From the NCBI RefSeq assembly GCF_000730645.1, contig NZ_BBIU01000036.1:16018-80017 (forward strand): a stretch of DNA of 64,000 nt, in the 5' to 3' direction. The notes below the pieces were generated by a model. The model did no database searches, was not told the origin of the DNA, and saw only the letters and a program-made list of their open reading frames with translations. Numbering within the stretch: position 1 is the first letter of the stretch; every line of letters begins with the position of its first letter. A program made the translations under genes and the position numbers. Shown here one piece after another: positions 26,926-34,974 of this stretch. The stretch comes from Pseudomonas parafulva NBRC 16636 = DSM 17004. GTDB lineage: Bacteria; Pseudomonadota; Gammaproteobacteria; Pseudomonadales; Pseudomonadaceae.

Positions 26926-27273
26926 GTGGCTGACATGCATATCGACCACAAGGTACTCAGCGACCTGCGAGAAGTCATGGAAGATGGCTATCTGCAGCTG
27001 GTACAGACCTTTCTAGACGACTCCGAGCGACGCCTGGGGCAACTGCATGCGGCGCGCAGCGCCCAGGAGCTGGGCGCCGCTGCCCACAGTTTCAAGGGCA
27101 GCAGCAGCAACATGGGCGCCGTTGCGCTGGCGGGCCTGTGCCAGCAACTGGAGGACCGTGCCCGCCGCCCCCCTTTGTTCGGCATCGAAGACCTGATCAG
27201 CCGTATCGATCAGGAGTTCGCCGAGGTGCAGCGCTTCTACCGTGCCGAGCAGCAGGGAATATCCGCAGGCTGA
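26926..27273 (+). CDS. hptB: Histidine phosphotransfer protein HptB
   Basis: A 115-residue Hpt domain with phosphoacceptor His54 in AAAHSFKGSSSNMGA. In P. aeruginosa HptB takes phosphate from several hybrid kinases (the Gac-linked sensors) and passes it to HsbR. The gene starts with GTG at 26926, with AAGGAG 8 bases upstream. It closes the hsbA-hsbR-hptB module just before the fliK promoter. Confidence 0.92.
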   Translation: MADMHIDHKVLSDLREVMEDGYLQLVQTFLDDSERRLGQLHAARSAQELGAAAHSFKGSSSNMGAVALAGLCQQLEDRARRPPLFGIEDLISRIDQEFAEVQRFYRAEQQGISAG

Positions 27274-27282
27274 CAGGTAACT

Positions 27283-27298
27283 TGGCGCGACTTTTGCT
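27283..27298 (+). promoter_or_regulatory. Sigma-54 promoter of fliK
   Basis: TGGCGCG-N4-TTGCT, with GG at 27284-27285 and GC at 27296-27297 (10 apart), differs from the RpoN consensus by one base. It lies about 45 bp upstream of the fliK ATG. Confidence 0.8.
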
Positions 27299-27343
27299 CA
27301 TACACCGATGTGATCATTCAGTTTATGGCGCGGAGACCGCTCA

Positions 27344-28588
27344 ATGCCTGTCGCATCCAACCCCTTGTTGCAAGCCAATACCCTTGGCGATGCCTCCCGT
27401 ACGGCGCCCGCGTCAGCGGGCAAAACGCCGCAGGTACAGGGCAACAACGGCGATGGTTTCGGCCAGGTAATGGCGCGTCAGGGGCGCGACAAGGTTGCCG
27501 GCCCTGCCGATAAAACTGTTGCCGGCAAACCGTCGGACAAGAGCGATGGGGCTGTAAGCGGCAAGCAGTCGGCAGCCGACAAGGGCAAGGTTGCCGATGA
27601 CGGCAATAAGTTGCCGGCCGAGGACACCACTGCGGCCGATACCGGCATGCGTGATGCCAGCCTCGTCGCTGGGCAGGTCACCGACGCCCCACCAGGCGCG
27701 CAACTGATCCAGGCCCAGGCACAGGCCGTGGCACCCGTGCTCCAGGCCGCCGGCCCGCAGCCTGAAGAGTCACCTGCCGAGCAGGCGTTTGACCCAGATG
27801 CTGACCCGCTCGCCAATCTACCGACGCTGCGCCTGGCACTTGAGCACAGCGCCCAGGCCAAAGGCAGTACATCGGCTCATGCGCTGGACGCGGACCGTAC
27901 CCAGGGCGAAAGCAATGCTGCTGCCGTCAATACCTTGGCGGGTGGCGTGACCAGTGCCGAGGGCGAGGCCGACGGTGCTGGCGGCAAGGCCTTCGGCGCC
28001 CTGCTTGAAGATGGCCTCAAGGATACCAAGAGCGCCGCCAGCGATACCCGGGTTGATGATTTCGCCAGCCGCCTGGCCAACCTGACCCAGGCGGCCACAG
28101 CGAAGACCGCCAATGCCGTACCGGTCAACGCCAACCCGCTGCACCAGCCTCTGCCGATGAACCAGGGTGCCTGGACCGAAGGTTTGGTGAACCGGGTGAT
28201 GTACCTGTCCAGCCAGAACCTGAAGTCGGCGGATATCCAACTGGAACCGGCCGAGCTGGGCCGCCTGGATATCCGTGTCAATGTGGCCGCCGACCAGCCC
28301 ACCCAGGTGACCTTCATCAGCGGCCACGCTGGCGTACGCGACGCCCTGGACAGCCAGGTGCACCGGCTGCGGGAGTTGTTCACCCAGCAGGGCCTGGCGC
28401 AGCCGGACGTCAACGTTGCCGACCAGTCCCGCGGCCAGCAGCAAGGCCAGGCGCAGCAGCAGGGCAGCCAGCTGTCCGGGGTGGCTGCGCGCCGAGCGGA
28501 GCAGGGCGCCGCTGAAGCGACCGAGGCATCCAGGCCCGTCGAGCAGCAGGTGGTCATCGGCGACAGCGCGGTCGATTACTACGCCTGA
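27344..28588 (+). CDS. fliK: Flagellar hook-length control protein FliK
   Basis: The 414-residue protein has a long low-complexity N-terminal ruler (Ala, Gly, Asp and Gln rich, about 1-275) and the conserved C-terminal switch domain (IQLEPAELGRLDIRVNVAADQPTQVTFISGHAGVRDAL). FliK is secreted while the hook grows and then acts on FlhB to switch export to filament proteins. A Gln-rich tail follows. A second FliK-like gene is at 54829-56379 on the minus strand. Confidence 0.94.
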   Translation: MPVASNPLLQANTLGDASRTAPASAGKTPQVQGNNGDGFGQVMARQGRDKVAGPADKTVAGKPSDKSDGAVSGKQSAADKGKVADDGNKLPAEDTTAADTGMRDASLVAGQVTDAPPGAQLIQAQAQAVAPVLQAAGPQPEESPAEQAFDPDADPLANLPTLRLALEHSAQAKGSTSAHALDADRTQGESNAAAVNTLAGGVTSAEGEADGAGGKAFGALLEDGLKDTKSAASDTRVDDFASRLANLTQAATAKTANAVPVNANPLHQPLPMNQGAWTEGLVNRVMYLSSQNLKSADIQLEPAELGRLDIRVNVAADQPTQVTFISGHAGVRDALDSQVHRLRELFTQQGLAQPDVNVADQSRGQQQGQAQQQGSQLSGVAARRAEQGAAEATEASRPVEQQVVIGDSAVDYYA

Positions 28589-28644
28589 TTCGCCAACACG
28601 GCGATTCCCCCTTCGCGCAGCCGTAACCAGGGCTGCGCGCAATC

Positions 28645-28660
28645 TGGCATAACACTTGCT
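28645..28660 (+). promoter_or_regulatory. Sigma-54 promoter of fliL operon
   Basis: TGGCATA-N4-TTGCT has GG at 28646-28647 and GC at 28658-28659, 10 bases apart, matching the RpoN consensus. It is about 50 bp upstream of fliL and should drive fliLMNOPQR-flhB. Confidence 0.85.
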
Positions 28661-28710
28661 CAAGCCATCCCATTCTTCCTATAACCCCTGATGGACGACG
28701 GATTATTGGC

Positions 28711-29208
28711 ATGGCGAATACCGAAGCAGTGAAAGACCCCGCCGCTAAAGGCAAACTCAAGCTGATCCTGCTCATCGTTGCCGGCTTGTTGCTGGCCGTT
28801 GGCCTGTCGGTGGGCGCCACTTGGTTCTTCATGCACAAGAGCGAGCCAGCCCCGGCTGCCGATGCCGCCGCTACCAACGTGAAGCCCGCCGCCATCTACG
28901 AGGCACTGACGCCGGCATTCGTCGTCAATTTCAACCAGAACGGCCGCCAGCGCTACATGCAGGTCAGCATCACCCTGCAGGCCCGCAACCAGGCGGACCT
29001 GGACGCGCTCAAGGTGCACATGCCGGTGATCCGCAACAACCTGGTGATGATGTTCTCCGGGGTTGGCTTCGATACCTTGGCCAGCAGTGCAGTGGGGCAA
29101 GAGATGCTGCGCCAGAAGGCTACCGTGGTGGTGCAGGAAGTGGCCCAGAAGGAAGTCGGCAAGCCGGTAATCGACCAGTTGCTGTTCACCAATTTCGTAT
29201 TGCAGTAG
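28711..29208 (+). CDS. fliL: Flagellar basal body-associated protein FliL
   Basis: A 165-residue inner-membrane protein with one transmembrane helix (ILLIVAGLLLAVGLSVGATWFF, about 18-40) and a periplasmic stomatin-like domain ending in DQLLFTNFVLQ. FliL surrounds stators and supports their torque. It is the first gene of the export and switch operon, 9 bp before fliM. Confidence 0.95.
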   Translation: MANTEAVKDPAAKGKLKLILLIVAGLLLAVGLSVGATWFFMHKSEPAPAADAAATNVKPAAIYEALTPAFVVNFNQNGRQRYMQVSITLQARNQADLDALKVHMPVIRNNLVMMFSGVGFDTLASSAVGQEMLRQKATVVVQEVAQKEVGKPVIDQLLFTNFVLQ

Positions 29209-29217
29209 GAGTGGGCA

Positions 29218-30186
29218 ATGGCCGTACAGGACCTGCTGTCCCAGGATGAGATCGATGCCCTGTTGCATGGCGTCGACGACGGTCTGGTACAGACCGAGAG
29301 TGCATCCGAGCCTGGCAGCATCAAAAGCTACGACCTGACCAGCCAGGACCGCATTGTTCGGGGGCGCATGCCTACCCTCGAAATGATCAACGAACGCTTT
29401 GCCCGCTACACCCGCATCAGTATGTTCAACCTGTTGCGCCGCTCTGCCGACGTGGCAGTGGGGGGCGTGCAGGTGATGAAGTTCGGTGAGTACGTGCATT
29501 CGTTGTACGTGCCCACCAGCCTGAACCTGGTGAAGATCAAGCCACTGCGCGGCACGTCGCTGTTCATCCTCGACGCCAAGCTGGTGTTCAAGCTGGTGGA
29601 CAACTTCTTTGGCGGCGACGGCCGCCACGCCAAGATCGAAGGCCGCGAGTTCACCCCTACCGAATTGCGGGTGGTGCGCATGGTGCTGGACCAGTGCTTC
29701 ATCGACCTTAAAGAGGCCTGGCAGGCGATCATGCCGGTGAACTTCGAGTACATGAACTCCGAGGTCAACCCGGCCATGGCCAACATCGTCGGCCCCAGCG
29801 AGGCGGTGGTGGTGTCCACCTTCCACATCGAACTGGACGGCGGTGGCGGCGACCTGCACGTGACCATGCCGTACTCGATGATCGAGCCGGTGCGCGAGAT
29901 GCTCGATGCGGGCTTCCAGTCCGACCTGGACGACCAGGACGAGCGCTGGGTCAAGGCCTTGCGCGAAGACGTGCTGGACGTTGCCGTGCCGGTGACCGCC
30001 ACCGTCGCCCGCCGCCAGCTGAAACTGCGCGACATTCTGCACATGCAGCCTGGTGATGTGATCCCGGTCGAGCTGCCCGAGCACCTGGTGCTGCGCGCCA
30101 ATGGCGTACCCGCGTTCAAGGCGCGCCTGGGCTCGCACAAGGGCAACCTGGCCCTGCAGATCATCGACCCGATCGAACGCCGCTGA
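29218..30186 (+). CDS. fliM: Flagellar motor switch protein FliM
   Basis: A 322-residue C-ring protein. It starts with the CheY-P-binding motif LLSQDEIDALLHG, has the CheC-like middle domain (ERFARYTRISMFNLLRRSADV) and ends with a SpoA domain (MQPGDVIPVELPEHLVLRANGVPAFKARLG). CheY-P binding reverses rotation. It is followed by fliN after 47 bp. Confidence 0.98.
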   Translation: MAVQDLLSQDEIDALLHGVDDGLVQTESASEPGSIKSYDLTSQDRIVRGRMPTLEMINERFARYTRISMFNLLRRSADVAVGGVQVMKFGEYVHSLYVPTSLNLVKIKPLRGTSLFILDAKLVFKLVDNFFGGDGRHAKIEGREFTPTELRVVRMVLDQCFIDLKEAWQAIMPVNFEYMNSEVNPAMANIVGPSEAVVVSTFHIELDGGGGDLHVTMPYSMIEPVREMLDAGFQSDLDDQDERWVKALREDVLDVAVPVTATVARRQLKLRDILHMQPGDVIPVELPEHLVLRANGVPAFKARLGSHKGNLALQIIDPIERR

Positions 30187-30233
30187 GCGCGTGCCGCTCG
30201 CTTTTACCGAATTGAATGCCTGTCGAGGAAACC

Positions 30234-30698
30234 ATGGCTAACGAAAACGAGATCACCTCTCCAGAAGACCAGGCGCTGGCCGATGAGTGGGCCGCGGCGC
30301 TGGAGGAAACCGGCGCGGCCGGCCAGGCCGATATCGATGCACTGCTGGGCGATACCAGCAACAACCCAGGGCCGGGTCGCCTGCCCATGGAAGAGTTTGC
30401 CAGCTCGCCCAAGCCCAACCCCAACGTCAGCCTGGAAGGCCCGAACCTTGATGTGATCCTGGACATCCCGGTGAGCATTTCCATGGAAGTGGGCAGCACC
30501 GAAATCAACATCCGCAACTTGCTGCAGCTCAACCAGGGCTCTGTGATCGAGCTCGACCGCCTGGCGGGTGAGCCGCTGGACGTGCTGGTCAACGGTACGC
30601 TGATCGCCCATGGCGAGGTGGTGGTGGTCAACGAGAAGTTCGGCATTCGCCTGACCGACGTGATCAGCCCCAGCGAACGTATCAAGAAGCTGCGCTGA
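30234..30698 (+). CDS. fliN: Flagellar motor switch protein FliN
   Basis: A 154-residue protein with an acidic N-terminal extension and a C-terminal SpoA domain (LDIPVSISMEVGSTEINIRNLLQLNQGSVIELDRLAGEPLDVLVNG). The ATG at 30234 follows GAGGAAACC; a start at 30216 is in frame but has no ribosome site. It forms the base of the C ring with FliM. Confidence 0.96.
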   Translation: MANENEITSPEDQALADEWAAALEETGAAGQADIDALLGDTSNNPGPGRLPMEEFASSPKPNPNVSLEGPNLDVILDIPVSISMEVGSTEINIRNLLQLNQGSVIELDRLAGEPLDVLVNGTLIAHGEVVVVNEKFGIRLTDVISPSERIKKLR

Positions 30699-31148
30699 GT
30701 GAAGGGCATGAGGCGCGCCATCGCGGCACCCATCGCACTGTTGGCCAGCCAGCTGTGCCAGGCCGCCGCCACGCCGGCACTGACCTCGGCGGCGCCACCG
30801 GGCAGCCTGAGCGGCCAGCTGGCGCAGATGGTGTTCGGCCTGCTGCTGGTAGTGGGGCTGATCTTTCTGCTGGCATGGCTGCTGCGGCGTGTGCAGGGCT
30901 CGGCGGTCAAGGGCGGGCAGGTGATCGAGATCGTCGGCAGCCGCGCCATCGGCCCGCGGGACCGGTTGCTGCTGGTGCAGGTGGGCAAGGAGCAGATCCT
31001 GATCGGTCACAGCCCCGGCAGCATCGAGACCCTGCATGTACTGGCAGAGCCGGTCGAGGTCCCGCAGGGGGCGCGCCAGGCAACGCCTGAGTTTGCCCAA
31101 CGGCTGATGGAACTGATGGGCAAGGACCCTAAGGACAAGACGCGATGA
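30699..31148 (+). CDS. fliO: Flagellar export apparatus protein FliO
   Basis: A 149-residue membrane protein with an N-terminal hydrophobic signal-like stretch and one transmembrane helix (MVFGLLLVVGLIFLLAWLLRRVQG), then a small cytoplasmic domain (GDRDRLL-like RDRLLLVQVGKEQILIG). It helps assemble the FliP ring. The start may be GTG 30699, adjacent to the fliN stop, or ATG 30708. It overlaps fliP by 4 bases. Confidence 0.88.
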   Translation: MKGMRRAIAAPIALLASQLCQAAATPALTSAAPPGSLSGQLAQMVFGLLLVVGLIFLLAWLLRRVQGSAVKGGQVIEIVGSRAIGPRDRLLLVQVGKEQILIGHSPGSIETLHVLAEPVEVPQGARQATPEFAQRLMELMGKDPKDKTR

Positions 31149-31900
31149 GCGCCACGCTGCGTACGTTGTTCACCCTGCTGCTGTTGCTGGCCGCGCCGCT
31201 GGCCCTGGCCGCCGACCCCTTGTCGATCCCCGCCATCACCTTGTCCAACGGGGCGAACGGGCAGCAGGAGTATTCGGTCAGCCTGCAGATTCTGCTGATC
31301 ATGACGGCGCTGAGCTTCATCCCTGCGTTCGTCATCCTGATGACCAGCTTCACCCGCATCATCATTGTGTTCTCCATCCTGCGTCAGGCCCTGGGCCTGC
31401 AGCAGACACCGTCCAACCAGATCCTGACGGGGATGGCGCTGTTCCTCACCCTGTTCATCATGGCGCCGGTGTTCGACCGGGTGAACCAGACCGCCCTGCA
31501 GCCTTACCTGAACGAGCAGATGACCGCGCAGGAGGCCATCGACAAGGCCCAGGGGCCGCTGAAGGACTTCATGCTTGCGCAGACCCGGCAAAGCGACCTG
31601 GACCTGTTCATGCGCCTGTCCAAGCGCACCGACATCACCGGCCCCGACCAGGTGCCGCTGACCATTCTGGTGCCGTCGTTTGTCACCTCCGAGCTGAAGA
31701 CGGCGTTCCAGATCGGCTTCATGATCTTCATTCCCTTTCTGATCATCGACATGGTGGTGGCCAGTGTGTTGATGGCCATGGGTATGATGATGCTGTCGCC
31801 GCTGATCATCTCGTTGCCGTTCAAGATCATGCTGTTCGTGCTGGTGGATGGCTGGGCGCTGATCATGGGTACGCTGGCTGGCAGTTTTGGTGGCGTGTGA
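31145..31900 (+). CDS. fliP: Flagellar export gate protein FliP
   Basis: A 251-residue inner-membrane protein with a signal peptide (LLLLAAPLALA) and four transmembrane helices. Family blocks are MTSFTRIIIVFSILRQALGLQQTPSNQIL and FQIGFMIFIPFLIIDMVVASVLMAMGMMMLSP. FliP forms the core of the FliPQR export gate. The ATGA overlap with fliO suggests coupling. Confidence 0.98.
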   Translation: MSATLRTLFTLLLLLAAPLALAADPLSIPAITLSNGANGQQEYSVSLQILLIMTALSFIPAFVILMTSFTRIIIVFSILRQALGLQQTPSNQILTGMALFLTLFIMAPVFDRVNQTALQPYLNEQMTAQEAIDKAQGPLKDFMLAQTRQSDLDLFMRLSKRTDITGPDQVPLTILVPSFVTSELKTAFQIGFMIFIPFLIIDMVVASVLMAMGMMMLSPLIISLPFKIMLFVLVDGWALIMGTLAGSFGGV

Positions 31901-31921
31901 TGCCGCCTGGGAGCGCTGTGA

Positions 31922-32191
31922 ATGACGCCTGAAGTTGCTGTCGACCTGTTCCGCGATGCCTTGTGGCTGACCACGCTGATGGTGGCCGTGCTGGTGGTGC
32001 CGAGCCTGCTGGTGGGGTTGATGGTGGCCATGTTCCAGGCCGCCACGCAGATCAACGAACAGACCCTGAGCTTTCTGCCGCGCCTGCTGGTGATGCTGGT
32101 CACGCTGATCGTGGCCGGGCCCTGGCTGGTGCAGAAGTTCATGGAGTACATCACCAACCTGTACACCAACATTCCGCAACTGATCGGTTGA
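31922..32191 (+). CDS. fliQ: Flagellar export gate protein FliQ
   Basis: An 89-residue protein with two transmembrane helices (LMVAVLVVPSLLVGLMVAMFQAATQINEQTLSFLPRLLVMLVTLIVAGPW). It is part of the FliPQR gate. Length is as in the family (about 89). Short spacings on both sides (21 and 7 bp) keep it in the operon. Confidence 0.97.
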   Translation: MTPEVAVDLFRDALWLTTLMVAVLVVPSLLVGLMVAMFQAATQINEQTLSFLPRLLVMLVTLIVAGPWLVQKFMEYITNLYTNIPQLIG

Positions 32192-32198
32192 CGGCCTG

Positions 32199-32975
32199 AT
32201 GCTGGAACTGACTGACACGCAGATCGGCACCTGGGTAGCCACGTTCATCCTGCCGTTGTTCAGGGTGACGGCGGTGCTGATGACCATGCCCATCTTCGGC
32301 ACGCGCATGCTGCCGGCGCGGGTGCGCCTGTACGTTGCGGTGGCGATTACCGTGGTGATCGTGCCAGCGCTACCGCCATTGCCCCAGTTCGACCCCCTGA
32401 GCCTGCGCGGGCTGCTGCTGTGCGCCGAGCAGATCATCGTGGGCGCGCTGTTCGGCTTGGCCCTGCAGTTGCTGTTCCAGGCGTTCGTCATTGCCGGGCA
32501 GATCGTGGCGGTGCAGATGGGCATGGCGTTCGCGTCGATGGTGGACCCGGCCAACGGCGTGAACGTGGCGGTCATCAGCCAGTTCATGACCATGCTGGTG
32601 AGTGTGCTGTTTCTGCTGATGAACGGGCACCTGGTGGTGTTCGAGGTGCTGACCGAAAGCTTCACCACCTTGCCGGTGGGCAGTGCACTGATGGTGAACC
32701 ACTTCTGGGAGTTGGCCGGGCGCATGAGCTGGATGTTCGCGGCCGGGTTGATTTTGATTTTGCCGGTGATTGCCGCCTTGCTGGTGGTGAACGTCGCTTT
32801 TGGCGTAATGACACGGGCGGCGCCGCAACTGAACATCTTCTCCATCGGTTTGCCGCTGACACTGGTCATGGGCATGCTGATCTTCTGGGTGGGCCTGGCC
32901 GATGTGTTGTCCCATTACCAGGCATTGGCCAGCGAGACGCTGCAATGGCTGCGTGAACTGGCGAGGGCGCGCTGA
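32199..32975 (+). CDS. fliR: Flagellar export gate protein FliR
   Basis: A 258-residue inner-membrane protein with six or so hydrophobic helices. Conserved parts are LPLFRVTAVLMTMPIFGTRMLPARVRL and QMGMAFASMVDPANGVNVAVISQF. FliR completes the export gate and contacts FlhB, whose gene follows after 2 bases. Confidence 0.97.
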   Translation: MLELTDTQIGTWVATFILPLFRVTAVLMTMPIFGTRMLPARVRLYVAVAITVVIVPALPPLPQFDPLSLRGLLLCAEQIIVGALFGLALQLLFQAFVIAGQIVAVQMGMAFASMVDPANGVNVAVISQFMTMLVSVLFLLMNGHLVVFEVLTESFTTLPVGSALMVNHFWELAGRMSWMFAAGLILILPVIAALLVVNVAFGVMTRAAPQLNIFSIGLPLTLVMGMLIFWVGLADVLSHYQALASETLQWLRELARAR

Positions 32976-32977
32976 GC

Positions 32978-34120
32978 ATGTCAGAGAGCGAGAGCGGTCA
33001 GGACAAGACAGAAGACCCCACCGAGAAACGCAAGCGCGACGCCCGCGAAAAGGGCGAGATCGCGCGCTCCAAAGAGCTGAACACGGTGGCGGTGACCCTG
33101 GCGGGCGCCGGCGGGCTGCTGGCGTTTGGCGGAAACCTGGCCGAGACGTTGCTGACGCTGATGCGCATGAACTTCAGCCTCACCCGTGAGGTGATTGTCG
33201 ATGAGCGGTCGATGGGTGCGTTTTTGCTGGTGTCCGGCAAGATGGCCATCTGGGCTGTACAGCCTTTGCTCATCCTGTTGTTCGTGATCTCCTTCGTGGC
33301 CCCGATCGCCCTGGGCGGCTTTGTGTTTTCCGGTAGCCTGCTGCAACCCAAGTTCAGCCGCATGAACCCGCTGTCGGGGCTCAAGCGCATGTTCTCGATG
33401 CACGGCCTGACCGAACTGCTGAAGGCCATGGCGAAGTTTTGCGTGATTCTGATCGTGGCCGTGGTGGTGCTGGTCAACGACCGCCAGGCCTTGTTGTCGA
33501 TTGCCAACGAGCCGCTGGAGCAGGCGATCATTCACAGCTTGCAGGTGGTGGGCTGGAGTGCCTTGTGGATGTCTGCCGGGCTGCTGCTGATTGCGGCAGC
33601 GGACGCGCCGTACCAGCTGTGGCAGACGCACAAGAAAATGAAGATGACCAAGCAGGAAGTGCGCGACGAATACAAGGACAGCGAAGGCAAACCTGAGGTC
33701 AAGCAACGTATCCGCCAGTTGCAGCGCGAGGTGTCGCAGCGGCGCATGATGGCGGCCGTGCCCCAGGCCGACGTGATCATCACCAACCCCACCCATTACG
33801 CAGTGGCGTTGCAATACGACCCCGAAAACGGCAATGCGGCGCCTTTGCTGCTGGCCAAGGGCAGCGACTTCATGGCGCTCAAGATCCGGGAGATCGGGGT
33901 AGAGCACAAGGTGCAGATTCTGGAGTCACCAGCGCTGGCGCGGGCGATCTACTATTCCACCGACGTGGAGCATGAAATCCCTGCGGGCCTGTACCTGGCC
34001 GTTGCCCAGGTGTTGGCCTATGTGTTCCAGATCCGCCAGTACCGCGCTGGCAAGGGCAAGCGCCCGGATCCGCTTAAGGATGACCTGCCGATTCCGGCGG
34101 ACTTGCGGCGGGATAATTGA
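32978..34120 (+). CDS. flhB: Flagellar export switch protein FlhB
   Basis: A 380-residue protein with four transmembrane helices and a cytoplasmic domain that has the autocleavage site NPTH at residues 270-273. Cleavage and FliK together switch export from hook to filament subunits. The N terminus (GQDKTEDPTEKRKRDAREKGEIARSKEL) is family-typical. Part of its 3' end (33917-34042) reappears in damaged form at 34537-34668. It ends the fliL operon. Confidence 0.97.
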   Translation: MSESESGQDKTEDPTEKRKRDAREKGEIARSKELNTVAVTLAGAGGLLAFGGNLAETLLTLMRMNFSLTREVIVDERSMGAFLLVSGKMAIWAVQPLLILLFVISFVAPIALGGFVFSGSLLQPKFSRMNPLSGLKRMFSMHGLTELLKAMAKFCVILIVAVVVLVNDRQALLSIANEPLEQAIIHSLQVVGWSALWMSAGLLLIAAADAPYQLWQTHKKMKMTKQEVRDEYKDSEGKPEVKQRIRQLQREVSQRRMMAAVPQADVIITNPTHYAVALQYDPENGNAAPLLLAKGSDFMALKIREIGVEHKVQILESPALARAIYYSTDVEHEIPAGLYLAVAQVLAYVFQIRQYRAGKGKRPDPLKDDLPIPADLRRDN

Positions 34121-34184
34121 CCCGGCGCATGGCTGTACACAGCTTCGCGCATCCTGCCACAGGCAACACTGGCCAGAAAAAAAC

Positions 34185-34406
34185 GTAGGAGCGAGCGCAG
34201 CTCGCGATGCGCCGCGCGGGCGGCGCTCGATCTCCCAAGCGCTGCACCTGTAAAGGCGAACACCTGCCAGCCCAACCGCATTTTGCCGGTGAAGGGTCCC
34301 AGGCCGAGATTGCATCAGGGCCGCCAAGTGCTCGCCACAACGCGGTCTGCGCCTATTAGACCGAGCGCCGCCCGCGCGGCGCATCGCGAGCTTTGCTCGC
34401 TCCTAC
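34185..34406 (+). repeat. Inverted REP pair downstream of flhB
   Basis: Two 43-base arms (34185-34227 and 34364-34406) are reverse complements with only a small change in the loop (GCGCAG against GCAAAG). Each contains the same core as the REP at 8724. The arms enclose 136 bases and could form a very large cruciform or mRNA hairpin. Confidence 0.85.
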
Positions 34407-34536
34407 GCTTACTTCGGGCCAGTCACGCCTATGACAGGCGCGCGCGACTGCCTAGTGGGTACGGCACGATGTCGCGTGATGCGCAAGGGGGTTGCGCGCA
34501 AACGCCACCGGCATAACTGGCCTCAAACAAACATAA

Positions 34537-34668
34537 ATTCTGGATTCCCCGGCGCTGGCCGTGGCGGGGCGATCTACTAGTCCACCGAAGTGAAGCGCAA
34601 AATCCCTGAGGGCCTGTACTTGGTCGTCGCCCAGGTGTCGGCCTATGTGTTCCTAAGCCTCCAGTACG
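34537..34668 (+). pseudogene. Degenerate duplicate of the flhB 3' end
   Basis: The segment aligns over its whole length with 33917-34042 inside flhB (for example GGCCTGTACTTGGTCGTCGC against GGCCTGTACCTGGCCGTTGC, and TCGGCCTATGTGTTCC against TTGGCCTATGTGTTCC). It carries an in-frame TAG where flhB has TAT, plus a small insertion that breaks the frame, and it ends before the flhB stop. It is a non-coding relic. Confidence 0.85.
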
Positions 34669-34974
34669 TCCTCCGATTTGCGCCAGATACGCTGCGTGCC
34701 TGCAGGCATTAAATAGGCTCACAGGCTCGCAGCTATTCAAGGCTCGGGTGGATTTTGCGCCCTTGGGAGACTCGGGAGCTGAAACAGCGACGGCCCGGAT
34801 CTGGCGGCTGTACGCCCAGCCAGAGCGTCGAGAGGCAGGATTGTTGGTGGAGGAGGTGGGTGAGGTAGACAAGGGCATAGATCATCCATTTCGTTGAGAA
34901 AAGGCGTCCGTGCCGTTGCGCTTTATTGGATATTGGATACAGTAGCCGAGCCGAACCGTACCTTGAGATCTAAA

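Larger units (their letters stand above)
34121..34974 (+). other. Intergenic accessory region flhB-ddl
   Basis: About 850 bases without an intact gene. It holds an inverted REP pair (34185-34406), a decayed copy of the flhB 3' end (34537-34668), and a further frame from about 34669 to the TGA at 34895-34897 that stays open for over 70 codons (contains AARRY-like and EAGLLVEEVGEVDKG text) but has no start codon. This looks like scar tissue left at the edge of an insertion or deletion. Confidence 0.7.

Noticed and set aside
31007..32875. Antisense open frame of 622 codons opposite fliO-fliR
   Set aside because: His/Gln-rich shadow of hydrophobic membrane-protein codons on the plus strand.
34429..34878. 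Minus-strand frame of 149 codons between flhB and ddl
   Set aside because: It runs across the flhB relic with no protein-like pattern; the plus strand explains the openness.
34894..34974. N-terminal extension of the Ddl protein by 27 codons
   Set aside because: The extra residues are unlike Ddl N termini, which begin at MKQNVIALIFGG.
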